Shown here in pieces: positions 24,156 through 34,020 of a stretch of 40,074 nt of DNA; position 1 is the first letter of the stretch, and each line of letters begins with the position of its first letter. Location: the NCBI RefSeq assembly GCF_009905435.1, contig NZ_JAAAMT010000050.1:1-40074 (forward strand), given 5' to 3'. The notes under the pieces were generated by a model. The model had not been told where the DNA came from. It saw only the letters and a program-made list of their open reading frames with translations, and did no database searches. The position numbers and the translations under genes were made by a program. This DNA comes from Pseudomonas sp. R5(2019) (GTDB taxonomy: Bacteria > Pseudomonadota > Gammaproteobacteria > Pseudomonadales > Pseudomonadaceae).

Positions 24156-24175
24156 CAAGCCCTGCTCCTCCTTGA

Positions 24176-25912
24176 TCAGGCCTTCACGGCCTCCCCCGCC
24201 AACTCCTCCACTTCACCGCGCTTGATCACCGCATACACCACCGCCGTCAGCACACTGCCCGCCACGATAGCCAGCAGATAGAGCAAGGCATGGTTGATCG
24301 CATTCGGAATCAACATCACAAACAGCCCGCCATGGGGTGCCATCAGCTTGCAGCCGAAGTACATCGACAGCGCACCGGTCAACGCGCCACCGGCGATGCT
24401 GGCCGGGATCACCCGCAGCGGGTCCTTGGCCGCAAACGGAATCGCGCCCTCGGAGATAAAGCACAGCCCCAGCACCAGCGCGGCCTTGCCGGCTTCGCGT
24501 TCGCTCTGGGCAAACTTGCGCCGGGCAATAAAGGTTGCGATGCCCAAGCCGATCGGCGGCACCATTCCCGCCGCCATGGTCGCCGCCATCGGCGCGTAAC
24601 TTTGTGATGCCAGCAAGCCGACCGAAAACGCATAGGCAGCCTTGTTGATCGGTCCGCCCAGGTCGACGCACATCATGCCACCCAGCAATACCCCCAGCAG
24701 GATCGCGTTGGTGGTGCCCATGCTGTCGAGAAAATGCGTCAGTGCCGTGAGCATGCCCGCCACCGGCGCGCCGACCACATAGATCATCACCAGACCGGTG
24801 AACAGGCTGGCCAGCAACGGAATGATCAGGATCGGCTTGAGCGCTTCCAGGCTGCTGGGCAGGCGCGCCCAACGGTTGATCGCCTGGGCGCTGTAGCCGG
24901 CCAGGAAGCCCGCCACGATCCCGCCGATAAAACCGGCCCCCAGGGTGCTGGCCAGCAAGCCACCGATCATCCCCGGCGCAAGGCCCGGACGGTCGGCGAT
25001 CGAATAGGCGATATAGCCCGCCAGCAACGGTACCATCAGCTTGAACGCCGCCTCACCGCCGATCTGCATCAAGGCCGCCGGCAAGGTGCCCGGCTCCTTG
25101 AAGGCATTGATGCCGAATACGAATGACAAGGCAATCAACAACCCGCCCGCCACCACCATCGGCAACATGAACGACACGCCGGTGAGCAGGTGTTTGTAAA
25201 CGCCCTTCTTCTCGCTGGTCGAGGCCGTGCTGGCGGTGCTGGCTGCCGCTTCCGTCCGGGCTTCGGCCAAGGCCTTGTTCAGGGTGGCCTGGGCCTGCTT
25301 CAACGCGATGCCGGTGCCACAACGGTAGATGCGCTTACCGGCAAACCGCTCGGTGGGCACATCGATGTCTGCTGCCAGCAACACCACATCGGCCTCGGCA
25401 ATGGCGTCGGCCGACAACGGGTTACGCGCACCGACCGAGCCCTGGGTTTCCACCTTCAAGCTGTAACCCAGTTGGCTCGCCGCCTGCTGCAAGGCTTCGG
25501 CTGCCATGAAGGTATGCGCCACCCCGGTCGGGCAGGCCGTAATCGCGACAATACGCGGCGCCGCTGCCGCCGCGGCAACCGGTGCGGCCACGGCTTCGGG
25601 AGCATAGGGCCGGGCCAGTTCCGCGGCCTGGGTCAGAAACGCTTCGCTGTCCTGCAAGGCCTGCGCCGGCGTGCTTTGGAACAAGCGCTTGCCGACAAAA
25701 CGGTCCAGCGCCACCGGCCCGCTGCTGATGACCAATACCCAGTCGGCGGCGTCGATGGTCGCTTGCGAGAGTTGGCGTTCGGGGTGTTGCGCGTCGGTCA
25801 CTTCGACGCTGGTGCTCCAGCCCAGACGCTGCGCGGCAGCTGCCAGCAAACGGGCACTGAGCACACTGGAAACCATGGCATTAGGGCAGGCCGTGATGAT
25901 TGCGACGTTCAT
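24176..25912 (-). CDS. fruA: fructose-specific PTS enzyme IIBC
   Basis: A 578-residue fructose permease of the phosphotransferase system, which imports fructose as fructose-1-phosphate. Residues ~1-100 are a duplicated IIB' domain (ITACPNAMVSS, Cys9). Residues ~120-220 are the active IIB domain, with phosphorylated Cys127 in ITACPTGVAHTFMAAEAL. Residues ~235-565 form the IIC membrane domain (LLTGVSFMLPMVVAGGLLIA, PGMIGGLLAS, LGGPINKAAYAF). The start ATG overlaps the fruK stop in ATGA. It is the last gene of fruB-fruK-fruA and faces the PepSY-flavodoxin gene across a REP-bearing terminator. Confidence 0.95.
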   Translation of the reverse strand: MNVAIITACPNAMVSSVLSARLLAAAAQRLGWSTSVEVTDAQHPERQLSQATIDAADWVLVISSGPVALDRFVGKRLFQSTPAQALQDSEAFLTQAAELARPYAPEAVAAPVAAAAAAPRIVAITACPTGVAHTFMAAEALQQAASQLGYSLKVETQGSVGARNPLSADAIAEADVVLLAADIDVPTERFAGKRIYRCGTGIALKQAQATLNKALAEARTEAAASTASTASTSEKKGVYKHLLTGVSFMLPMVVAGGLLIALSFVFGINAFKEPGTLPAALMQIGGEAAFKLMVPLLAGYIAYSIADRPGLAPGMIGGLLASTLGAGFIGGIVAGFLAGYSAQAINRWARLPSSLEALKPILIIPLLASLFTGLVMIYVVGAPVAGMLTALTHFLDSMGTTNAILLGVLLGGMMCVDLGGPINKAAYAFSVGLLASQSYAPMAATMAAGMVPPIGLGIATFIARRKFAQSEREAGKAALVLGLCFISEGAIPFAAKDPLRVIPASIAGGALTGALSMYFGCKLMAPHGGLFVMLIPNAINHALLYLLAIVAGSVLTAVVYAVIKRGEVEELAGEAVKA

Positions 25913-26868
25913 GGGCGTTCCTCTTGTTCTTCGGTCAGGGCGCGGACGCTCACGCCATCTTCAAGCTGTTTCAATCGCTCGGGGTCGTCGATGCCAAAGC
26001 CGATTTGGGTCACCGCCATCGCGGCAATGGCTGTCGCAGTTCGCAGGCTGTGTTCGGCGTTATCGCTGCCGAGCAAGCCGTGCACCATACCGGCCAGCAA
26101 CGAGTCGCCGGCACCGACCGTGCTGGCCACACGAACCCTGGGCGGCTGGGCGTGCAGGGCTGCCTGGGCACTGAACCAGCTCACGCCGTCGGCGCCCTGG
26201 GAAATCACCACATGCTGGATGCCTTGAGCGCGCAGCTGGGACGCGGCCAGTCGCTGTTCGGCCTGGGTCTCGACACTGCGGCCGAGCACCTCGCCCAGCT
26301 CCTCGGTGTTCGGCTTGACCAGCCAGGGCTGCGCTTGCAGACCGGCGCGCAAGGCCTCGTGGCTGGTGTCCAGGGCGACCTTCAGCCCCAGACTCTTGAG
26401 CCGGACCACCAGCGCCTGCAACCACTGCGGGCTGACGCCGCGCGGCAGGCTGCCGGCGACGACCACTGCATCATGCCCCGGCGCAATCTGCGCCAGCCGC
26501 TCCAGCAGCGCCTGCTGCGCGGCCTCGTCGACCTGCGGGCCAGGCCCGTTCACATCGGTGATGCAACCGTCGCGCTCGGCCAGTTTGATATTGCTGCGCG
26601 TCTCGCCGGGCACCCGAATAAAGGCATCGACAAACCCGCGCAGCTCAAACAGCGCCTCGAACGGTCCGGCATTGTCTTGACCGAGAAAGCCGCTGACGGT
26701 CATTTGATGGCCAAGGTCAGCCAACACTTGCGCCACGTTCAGACCCTTGCCGGCGGCATGGCTGTGCAGGGCCTCGCTGCGATTGACCTCGCCGACGCGC
26801 AGGGCAGCCAGTTCAACGGTGAGGTCCAGGGCCGGGTTCAGGGTAATGGTCAGAATCTTTGCCATCAT
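25909..26868 (-). CDS. fruK: 1-phosphofructokinase
   Basis: A 319-residue PfkB-family sugar kinase that turns fructose-1-phosphate into fructose-1,6-bisphosphate. The N-terminal signature is LTITLNPALDLTVEL, followed by HAAGKGLNVAQVLADLG. The C-terminal PfkB signature STVGAGDSLLAGMVHGL contains the catalytic Asp. The stop of fruB and the start of fruK overlap in ATGA; a second Met directly follows the first. The ATGA joint continues at fruA, so the three genes are translationally linked. Fructose-1-phosphate, its substrate, is also the inducer of FruR/Cra in P. putida. Confidence 0.95.
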   Translation of the reverse strand: MMAKILTITLNPALDLTVELAALRVGEVNRSEALHSHAAGKGLNVAQVLADLGHQMTVSGFLGQDNAGPFEALFELRGFVDAFIRVPGETRSNIKLAERDGCITDVNGPGPQVDEAAQQALLERLAQIAPGHDAVVVAGSLPRGVSPQWLQALVVRLKSLGLKVALDTSHEALRAGLQAQPWLVKPNTEELGEVLGRSVETQAEQRLAASQLRAQGIQHVVISQGADGVSWFSAQAALHAQPPRVRVASTVGAGDSLLAGMVHGLLGSDNAEHSLRTATAIAAMAVTQIGFGIDDPERLKQLEDGVSVRALTEEQEERP

Positions 26869-29726
26869 GGGTTCTCCACCAGCGCACGAACGTCGCTGGC
26901 ACTGCCGAGCGTCAGCGCTCGCCGGGCCAATTCAATGGCCGCGCTCAGGTTCAGCTCGCGCACGGCGGCCTTGACCTCGGGAATGCTGCGCGCCGAAACG
27001 CTCAGCTCGTCGACTTTCAGGCCCACCAGCAGCGGCACCGCGACCGGGTCTGCCGCCAGCTCACCGCACACCCCCACCCACTTGCCGTTGGCATGCGCGG
27101 CGCGCACGGTGATGTCGATCAGCTGCAACACCGCCGGGTGCAGGCCGTCGGCCTGCGCCGAAAGCGTCGGGTGGCCGCGGTCGATGGCCAGGGTGTATTG
27201 GGTCAGGTCATTGGTGCCGATGCTGAAGAAGTCCACTTCACGGGCCAGCACCGGGGCGAGCAAGGCTGCCGACGGCACCTCGATCATGATCCCCAGTTGC
27301 AGGTCGGCGACCGGGATGTCCTGGCGCAGGCGCTCGGTCATGTCCCGGGCCTGGCGCCATTCTTCGACGCTGCCGACCATGGGGAACATGATCCGCAACG
27401 GGCGGTTATTGGCCGAACGCAGCAACGCGCGCAACTGCGCTTCCATGATCTGCGGACGTTGCAGGGTCAGACGCACGCCGCGCACGCCGAGAAAGGGGTT
27501 TTCTTCCTTGGCGATCGGCCAATAGGGCAACGGTTTGTCGCCGCCCACATCGAGTGTGCGCACCACCAGCGGACGTCCGCCGAGGCCATCGAGCACGCGG
27601 CGGTATTCGGCTTCCTGCACCGCTTCGTCAGGGGCCTGGGAGTGGGCCATGAAAATCAGTTCGGTGCGCAGCAAGCCGACGCCTTCGGCGCCCTGCTCCA
27701 CGGCCAGGGCGACACCGGCGCTTTCGCCGATGTTGGCGGCTACTTCGACGGTATGACCGTCGCGGGTACACGCCGGTTCGTGACGCTGGGCGGCGGCAGC
27801 CTGCAGGCGGGCTGCGCGGGTGTCACGGTCAGCAATGGCGCGTTGAAGCGCTTCGGGGGAAGGAGCGACGGTCAGGCGGCCGCGCTGGCCATCGATCAGC
27901 AATGGGCAGCCGGACTCCAGCAACAGCACACCTTCGCCCGCCCCGACCACCGCCGGAATCCCCAGGGCCCGCGCGACAATGGCACTGTGTGCAGTGGCGC
28001 CGCCGCGCGCGGTCAGAATCCCCGCCACGCGTTCAGGATCAAGACGGGCGACGTCGGACGGGCCGACTTCGTCCATCACCAGAATATAGGGCTGATCGGG
28101 CTCTTCCAGCGTGTGCACGCCGCACAACTGCGCCAGGACCCGGCGACCGATGTCGCGCAAGTCGGCAGCTCGTTCGGCGAGCAAGGCGTCGTCCAGCGAC
28201 TCCTGCTGGCGAGCGGCGCTTTCAATCACACTGTTCCAGGCCGCTGCGGCGCTTTCACCTTGTTTGAGGCGGTGGGCGACGTCATCGGACAGAGACGGGT
28301 CGTTGAGCATTTCCTGGTGAGTGACGAGAATCTCGCGGATCGCTTTGGCCTTGCTGCGTTGAATCAGGCCTTCAATGTCCTGGCGCACGCAGGTCAACGC
28401 CTGCTGCAGACGCTCGCGCTCGAGACTGTGGGATTCGCCCCGCAGCGGGTATTCAAACTCGCGCAGCACATGAACATGCGCAGGGCCGATGGCAATCCCG
28501 GGCGCGGCAGCGATGCCTTGCACCACCGAACCCGGCGCGGGCGCCAACACTTGTGCGATGGACTCGACCACTTCCTCGGCGATCACCGCCGTCAGCGGCA
28601 GCGCTTCGACTTCCTCACCCAGGCCCTGCTCCACGGCGGCCAACAGCGCCGGCAAGGCGTCGGCGGCAATGCTGGGCTCGACAATGAATTCCAGCACCTG
28701 CCCACGCCGGGCGCCGAGGCTCAACAACTTGCTCAGGCTTTTCGCCGACACCGGCGCCTGGGTGCTGTCGAGCACGCGCAGATGAACCTCGCCCTCGAAG
28801 GCCTTGGCCACTTGCGCCAGCTCCTTGGCCGGGCGCGCGTGCAGGCCATGGGCATTGGCCAGCACGATGCGGGCACTTGGCCAGTCGGCGGGCACGTCGC
28901 CGCCCAAAGCCTGCAATACCGCACGCGGATTGGTGGCGTGGCCCAATTCATGGCCACGACCTTCGATCAAGAGCCCACAGAGGCGCTCCAGCAGGGCCTG
29001 ATGGGCCTCGCCCAGGCTGGCCAGGCAGAACAGGCCATTGAGCGGCTGGCCCAGGTAACGCAGGGGCTTTTCCGGGGTGACGAAGGCCAGGCCCGGAAGC
29101 TTGACGGTCTGTTCGCTGTGCAACCACCACAGCCCGTCGCCCAGCGGCAAGGCGTCCACCTGCTGCAGCACGGCGGCAAAACCGTTGCTCACGCAGTCGG
29201 CCTGGCGCAGCAACCGGGCGCCGCGCCACACCAGCTCTTCAAAATCATCAGCCGGCACACCCAGGCCGATCAACTGGGCATCCAGCGCCAGCTCCTGCGG
29301 CGCCCCTTGCAGCAGCTTCAGCAGCGCGTCGGGGGTGCTGGCGCGGCGCAGCGCCTCGCCCAGATCAGTCTCGCCCAGCGCGCGGGTCAGCAACTGCAAC
29401 AGGCGCAAGTGCTCGTCGGATTTGGCGGCAATGCCAATGGCCAGGTAAACCATTTGCCCATCGCCCCAATCCACGCCTTCAGGGAACTGCAACAGGCGCA
29501 CGCCCGTGGCAAACACCAGGTCGCGGGTTTGCGGCGTACCGTGGGGGATCGCGATGCCCTGGCCAAGAAAGGTCGAGCCTTGCGCTTCGCGGGCTTGCAA
29601 ACCGGCCAGGTAACCGTCAGCGACCAGGCCATCGGTAACCAGCCTGTCGGCGAGCAATTGCAAAGCGGCGGATTTGTCCACGGCCGTCTGGCCCATGCAG
29701 ATCTGCTCTGAAGTGAGTTCGAGCAT
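26865..29726 (-). CDS. fruB: fructose PTS multiphosphoryl transfer protein (EIIA-HPr-EI)
   Basis: A 953-residue fusion of three phosphotransfer modules. EIIA-Fru is at ~1-145, with His62 in AIPHGT. An HPr module is at ~285-370, with His296 in NAHGLHARPA. Enzyme I fills ~400-953, with His580 in GGATAHSAI and GVCGELAADP near the end. It takes phosphate from phosphoenolpyruvate and passes it to FruA. Position 1 was set at the ATG at 29726, with AGGAGAG 6 bases upstream and the family start MLELTSEQI; the longer frame to 29798 is an unsupported extension. It is the first gene of the operon and is divergent from fruR. Confidence 0.95.
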   Translation of the reverse strand: MLELTSEQICMGQTAVDKSAALQLLADRLVTDGLVADGYLAGLQAREAQGSTFLGQGIAIPHGTPQTRDLVFATGVRLLQFPEGVDWGDGQMVYLAIGIAAKSDEHLRLLQLLTRALGETDLGEALRRASTPDALLKLLQGAPQELALDAQLIGLGVPADDFEELVWRGARLLRQADCVSNGFAAVLQQVDALPLGDGLWWLHSEQTVKLPGLAFVTPEKPLRYLGQPLNGLFCLASLGEAHQALLERLCGLLIEGRGHELGHATNPRAVLQALGGDVPADWPSARIVLANAHGLHARPAKELAQVAKAFEGEVHLRVLDSTQAPVSAKSLSKLLSLGARRGQVLEFIVEPSIAADALPALLAAVEQGLGEEVEALPLTAVIAEEVVESIAQVLAPAPGSVVQGIAAAPGIAIGPAHVHVLREFEYPLRGESHSLERERLQQALTCVRQDIEGLIQRSKAKAIREILVTHQEMLNDPSLSDDVAHRLKQGESAAAAWNSVIESAARQQESLDDALLAERAADLRDIGRRVLAQLCGVHTLEEPDQPYILVMDEVGPSDVARLDPERVAGILTARGGATAHSAIVARALGIPAVVGAGEGVLLLESGCPLLIDGQRGRLTVAPSPEALQRAIADRDTRAARLQAAAAQRHEPACTRDGHTVEVAANIGESAGVALAVEQGAEGVGLLRTELIFMAHSQAPDEAVQEAEYRRVLDGLGGRPLVVRTLDVGGDKPLPYWPIAKEENPFLGVRGVRLTLQRPQIMEAQLRALLRSANNRPLRIMFPMVGSVEEWRQARDMTERLRQDIPVADLQLGIMIEVPSAALLAPVLAREVDFFSIGTNDLTQYTLAIDRGHPTLSAQADGLHPAVLQLIDITVRAAHANGKWVGVCGELAADPVAVPLLVGLKVDELSVSARSIPEVKAAVRELNLSAAIELARRALTLGSASDVRALVENP

Positions 29727-29890
29727 GACACTCTCCTTTGCAGCGCCCGGCAGACGCTGAGGTATTGTTGTGGATGTCACCAGCATAGGGGCAATCATTT
29801 ACCCCACTGCCTGAATGCGCGTTCAGCTCGCTCGGTCGCAATTATTTTTGACCGCCTCGACACGTGTTTTTCGGCAGAAAAAACGCCAGC

Positions 29891-29902
29891 TGAATCGTTT
29901 AA
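29891..29902 (-). promoter_or_regulatory. Cra/FruR operator
   Basis: The minus strand reads TTAAACGATTCA, one base different from the P. putida Cra operator TTAAACGTTTCA as I recall it. It lies 164 bases upstream of fruB and 146 upstream of fruR, in their shared control region. Confidence 0.75.
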
Positions 29903-30048
29903 TCTTGAATAACAGGCACGTTACTCGATAATCTGCCAACCATAAAGCCCCATCCCGTCGGCCCGTTGCGACAATGGTCAGCTGCATGTGGTCCTACAGA
30001 TAAGCGAGAATGCCCCTACGCTTTGTCGGTACTACAAGGAATCTACGG

Positions 30049-31044
30049 TTGAAACTCAGCGATATTGCCCGCCTGGCGGGGGTTTCTGTGACCACTGCCA
30101 GCTATGTCATCAATGGCAAGGCCGAGCAGCAACGCATCAGCAGCAACACTGTCGAGCGTGTGCGCGCGGTCGTGGAGCAGCATGGATTCACGCCCAACCC
30201 GCAAGCCGCCGGGCTTCGTAGCCGACACACGCGGACCTTGGGGTTTATCCTCCCGGACCTGGAAAACCCCAGTTACGCCCGCATCGCCAAACAGCTGGAG
30301 CAAGGCGCCCGCGCCCATGGCTACCAGTTGCTGATCGCCAGCAGCGACGATGACCCTGAAAGTGAACGGCAACTGCTGCAGCTGTTTCGCGCACGCCGTT
30401 GCGACGCGCTGTTTGTTGCCAGCTGCCTGTCGGCAGACGATGACTGCTATCGCCAATTGCAAGCCAAGGGGCTGCCGGTGATCGCCATCGACCGGGTCAT
30501 GGACGCCGAGCACTTTTGTTCGGTGGTCAGCGACGACCGCCAAGCCAGCCTGCAGCTGACCCGCAGCCTGCTGACACCCTCGCCTCGGCATATCGCACTG
30601 ATCGGTGCGCGCCCTGAACTGAGCGTCAGCCGTGAGCGTGCCGCCGGCTTCCAGCAAGCCCTGGAGTCCTTTAGCGGGACCGTAGAAATCGAGCAAGCGC
30701 CGGCCTTCAGCCGCGAATGCGGGCGCCAGGCAATGGCGGCGTTGATTGCGCGCCTGGGCCGCCTGCCCGATGCGTTGGTCACCACCTCGTATGTGCTGCT
30801 GCAAGGCGTCTTCGACGAGCTGCAACGCCAGCCTGCCAGCGCCCGCTCGCTGCACCTGGGCACCTTCGGTGACACCCAGTTGCTGGACTTCCTGCCGTTG
30901 CCCATCAATGCCATGGCCCAGCAACACGCGGTCATTGCCGAAACCGCGCTGCGCCTGGCGCTGGCGGCGGTGGAGAAACAACACTACACACCCGGCGTGC
31001 ACGCCATCGCCCGAACCTTCAAACAGCGTATTTTCGAGGCCTGA
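30049..31044 (+). CDS. fruR: FruR/Cra, LacI-family regulator of the fructose operon
   Basis: A 331-residue LacI-family repressor. Residues 1-21 are the helix-turn-helix (KLSDIARLAGVSVTTASYVI) with the hinge near AAGLRSRHTRTLGFILPDL. The rest is the sugar-binding domain (DRVMDAEHFCSVVSDDRQASLQL, HIALIGARPELSVSRERAAGF). I chose the TTG at 30049: AAGGA lies 9 bases upstream, the protein then starts (M)KLSDIARLAG like other Cra proteins, and the length is the P. putida length. An ATG at 30010 would add 13 residues that do not match the family. It is divergent from fruBKA and two bases upstream of tatD. Confidence 0.93.
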   Translation: MKLSDIARLAGVSVTTASYVINGKAEQQRISSNTVERVRAVVEQHGFTPNPQAAGLRSRHTRTLGFILPDLENPSYARIAKQLEQGARAHGYQLLIASSDDDPESERQLLQLFRARRCDALFVASCLSADDDCYRQLQAKGLPVIAIDRVMDAEHFCSVVSDDRQASLQLTRSLLTPSPRHIALIGARPELSVSRERAAGFQQALESFSGTVEIEQAPAFSRECGRQAMAALIARLGRLPDALVTTSYVLLQGVFDELQRQPASARSLHLGTFGDTQLLDFLPLPINAMAQQHAVIAETALRLALAAVEKQHYTPGVHAIARTFKQRIFEA

Positions 31045-31046
31045 CC

Positions 31047-31823
31047 GTGCGCCTGATCGACACCCATACGCATCTGGATTTTCCAGAGTTTGATGTCGAT
31101 CGCCCGGCAGTGCTCGGCAACGCACGGGCACTGGGCGTTGAGCGCATGGTGGTGCTCGGGGTCTTTCAGGGCAACTGGCAGCGGCTATGGGAACTGGTGC
31201 AAAAAGACCCTCAGCTGTATGCCGCCTTTGGCCTGCACCCGGTTTATCTGGACGAGCATCGCCTTGGGCACCTGGCCCAATTGCGTGGATGGCTGGAGCG
31301 CTTGGCCGGCCATCGGCAGCTGTGCGCCGTGGGTGAATTCGGCCTGGATTATTACCTTGAAGGGCTTGATCGCGAACGCCAGCAAACGCTGTTCGAAGCG
31401 CAGCTGACGCTGGCAGCGGACTTCGACCTGCCGGCACTGCTGCATGTGCGCCGCAGCCATGCGGTGGTGATCGCAACCCTCAAACGCTTCAAGCTCAAGC
31501 GCGCCGGCATCATTCATGCCTTTGCCGGCAGCCAGGAAGAAGCCCGCGAATACCTCAAGCTTGGCTTCAAGCTGGGCCTCGGCGGGGCCGCAACCTGGCC
31601 TCAGGCTTTGCGGCTGCGAAAGGTGATCGCGGCGCTGCCGATGGACGCGGTCGTGCTGGAAACCGATTCACCCGACATGGCCCCCGCCATGTTCCCGGGT
31701 GTGCGCAACAGCCCCGAACACTTGCCACAGATCGCCACGGCGCTGGCCGAGTTGATGGGTATGGATGTCGAGCAGCTCGCCAGCGCAAGTACCCGCAACA
31801 GCTGCGAGCTGTTTCAGTGGTGA
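31047..31823 (+). CDS. TatD-family metal-dependent hydrolase
   Basis: A 258-residue TIM-barrel hydrolase of the TatD nuclease family. His7 and His9 (DTHTHLDFPEF) start the metal site; GEFGLDYY gives the glutamate, LLHVRRSH and IIHAFAGS further histidines, and ETDSPDMAP the final aspartate. Family members act as Mg-dependent 3'-5' DNases or other hydrolases; the substrate here is unknown. The GTG start at 31047 lies 3 bases after the fruR stop, so it is co-transcribed with fruR. It ends 9 bases before the chemoreceptor gene, which is convergent. Confidence 0.9.
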   Translation: MRLIDTHTHLDFPEFDVDRPAVLGNARALGVERMVVLGVFQGNWQRLWELVQKDPQLYAAFGLHPVYLDEHRLGHLAQLRGWLERLAGHRQLCAVGEFGLDYYLEGLDRERQQTLFEAQLTLAADFDLPALLHVRRSHAVVIATLKRFKLKRAGIIHAFAGSQEEAREYLKLGFKLGLGGAATWPQALRLRKVIAALPMDAVVLETDSPDMAPAMFPGVRNSPEHLPQIATALAELMGMDVEQLASASTRNSCELFQW

Positions 31824-31832
31824 GGCGCTTGC

Positions 31833-33857
31833 TCACACCCTGAACGCGCTGATCAAGCCCTTGAGTGTCACCACCTGCACCGACAACTCGCGGCTTGCGC
31901 TTTCGGTCTGGTCCGCCCCTTGCGCGGTGCGTTCACCCGCGCGGTTGATCTCGACGATGTTCTGGTCGATGGCCTGTGCCACAGCTGTCTGCTGCTCCAC
32001 CGCCGCCGCGATCTGCTGGTTCTGGTCGACGATCATGCCCACCGCACCCAGTATATTTTCCAGCGCCTGCTCGACCTTTTCCGATTGGCTGACGGTATCG
32101 GACGCCATCTGGTGGCTGCCACCCATGGCCTTGACCGCCGCGCCCACGCCCTGCTGAAGGCGGCCGATCATCTGCTCGATTTCCTCGGTGGACTGTTGGG
32201 TGCGCTTGGCCAGGGTGCGCACCTCATCGGCAACCACCGCAAAACCGCGGCCCTGCTCCCCGGCGCGGGCGGCTTCGATGGCGGCATTGAGTGCCAGCAG
32301 GTTGGTCTGCTCGGCAATGCTCTTGATCACCTCCAGCACTCGGCTGATGGCCTGGCTGTCGGAGGCCAGTTGATTGATCACCTGCACCGACCGATCCATC
32401 TCGCCCGCAAGCTCGGCGATGCTGCCCTGTTGCAAGCGCACCAGGGCACGGCCACTGACGGTTTCCTGATTGACGCTGTGGGCACTCCCCGCCGCGGCAG
32501 CGGCATTGCGGGCCACCTCCTGAGCGGTGGCCGACATCTGGTTCATGGCCGTGGCAACCTGCTCGATCTGGCCACGCTGGCCGGCCACGGCCTGATTGCT
32601 GCTTGTCGAGACAACGTGGACCTCATCCGCTTGGCGTTGCACCTGCGCAACAGTCTGGCCAACTCGCTCGATCAGGTCGTGAATCTGGCGCACGGTATCG
32701 TTGAAGGTCTGGCCCAGCGCACCCAGTTCATCAGCGCTTCGCGGGACGAAGGTGACGGTCATGTCACCGCCGGCGACCTTGTCCATGGCGGCGCCCAGGT
32801 AGCGCAAGGTCGAGCGCGTCGATGCGTAGAAGCCACCGTACAGATACAGGATCAACAGGAATACCGTCGCCAGCGCGGCCGCCAGCAGCACCATCTGCAG
32901 GCGATGCTGCGCAAGGCGCTGATCCAGTTGTTGATTGAGGTAGCTGGCAAGGGCGCTGTCGAATCGGTAGGTGCGGGCCATCATGTCGCTGACCTGATCG
33001 TAGAAGACCGGCCAAGGGGCCTCCAGCGTATCGGCCATCACCACCTGCGCTTCGAACAGCTCGCTCGCCAGCTTCAATGAGCCGAGACTGTCAGCAGCCG
33101 TGGACCCCAATGCCAACGCTGCCGCACTGCCCGGTGCAAAGGTATCGCCGAGTTTCAAGGCATAGTCGGCCTGCAGTTTTTCCAGCCGCTGCTGCAACTC
33201 TTCAAAGCGGTTGCTGGCGGCCGAATCCAGAAAACCACGGCCCAGCGCGCCCGCCCCCAGCGTCCGACCCTCGCCGAGCGCCTGGGTCACCTGCGGGGTC
33301 ACGTGGGTCAGCCATTCGCTCAGCTGTCGGACTGCACTGTCGCTGTCCTGGCTCAAGCCGGTTTGGCTGGCGATGATCTTGCTGAGCAGCAGCGCCTGGC
33401 CCAACAGTTTGTCGGCCAACGCGGTCTTGTTCTGCAAGGATGTTTCGAGACGAGCAGCCGCCAGCCCGCGGATTAACTCATCGCGCTTGACGGTAAAGGC
33501 CTGGGCGTCATCGGCCGGAACCTGGGCCAGCGCTTGCAGGCGTTTGTCGATGGCAGCTTCCAGCCTGTCGATCCGACCTTCCAGGTCGCCTGCCTTGCCG
33601 GACTGGCCCAGCACGGCGTTGATTTGCAGCAGGTTGCCGAGTGTCTCCAGGTCCTGGCGCAGGCCCAGGCTGCGCTCCAGCAAATCAAGGCTTTGCAGTT
33701 CGACGCGAGTGCCCTGGTACTGTCGCCAGGGATCACGGACAAGGTAGAAGTTGGTCACCAGCATCGGCAGGAAAAACAGGATGCTGATCAACGTGAACTT
33801 CATCCCGAAACTCAGGCGATTCATCAGCGCAATGGCCGGATACAGCAGGCTCTTCAC
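31833..33857 (-). CDS. methyl-accepting chemotaxis protein
   Basis: A 674-residue chemoreceptor. One membrane segment is at about 18-36 (MKFTLISILFFLPMLVTNFYL) and a second at about 323-345 (MVLLAAALATVFLLILYLYGG). The large periplasmic part of nearly 290 residues between them is mostly helical, so it is a long helical-bundle sensor of unknown ligand. A HAMP domain (~347-400) precedes the signalling domain, whose tip reads IAEQTNLLALNAAIEAARAGEQGRGFAVVADEVRTLA. The C-terminus has no CheR-binding pentapeptide. It follows ampE on the same strand, as in P. aeruginosa. Confidence 0.93.
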   Translation of the reverse strand: MKSLLYPAIALMNRLSFGMKFTLISILFFLPMLVTNFYLVRDPWRQYQGTRVELQSLDLLERSLGLRQDLETLGNLLQINAVLGQSGKAGDLEGRIDRLEAAIDKRLQALAQVPADDAQAFTVKRDELIRGLAAARLETSLQNKTALADKLLGQALLLSKIIASQTGLSQDSDSAVRQLSEWLTHVTPQVTQALGEGRTLGAGALGRGFLDSAASNRFEELQQRLEKLQADYALKLGDTFAPGSAAALALGSTAADSLGSLKLASELFEAQVVMADTLEAPWPVFYDQVSDMMARTYRFDSALASYLNQQLDQRLAQHRLQMVLLAAALATVFLLILYLYGGFYASTRSTLRYLGAAMDKVAGGDMTVTFVPRSADELGALGQTFNDTVRQIHDLIERVGQTVAQVQRQADEVHVVSTSSNQAVAGQRGQIEQVATAMNQMSATAQEVARNAAAAAGSAHSVNQETVSGRALVRLQQGSIAELAGEMDRSVQVINQLASDSQAISRVLEVIKSIAEQTNLLALNAAIEAARAGEQGRGFAVVADEVRTLAKRTQQSTEEIEQMIGRLQQGVGAAVKAMGGSHQMASDTVSQSEKVEQALENILGAVGMIVDQNQQIAAAVEQQTAVAQAIDQNIVEINRAGERTAQGADQTESASRELSVQVVTLKGLISAFRV

Positions 33858-33982
33858 AAGTCATGTCCCATTGATTTTATTATCGGGCAGACGCAGTAGC
33901 ACAAAGCCACACGCGTGATCGCTGGCTTCTGTATAACCGATATCGACGGGGTGTTTTGTAACTAAAGGTTAAGCGATGGGCG

Positions 33983-34007
33983 ACCGAGCCTCAGGGCGAG
34001 GCTCGGT
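33983..34007. terminator. hairpin after ampE
   Basis: ACCGAGCCTC and GAGGCTCGGT form a perfect 10-bp stem around AGGGC, 13 bases past the ampE stop. There is no T-run, so it may be an attenuating or processing hairpin. Confidence 0.45.
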
Positions 34008-34020
34008 GCAACGAAGCGAT

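Noticed and set aside
26859..29711. 950-codon plus-strand frame opposite fruB
   Set aside because: It is rich in Gln, His, Gly and Ala with no domain, while fruB on the minus strand has all three phosphotransfer sites.
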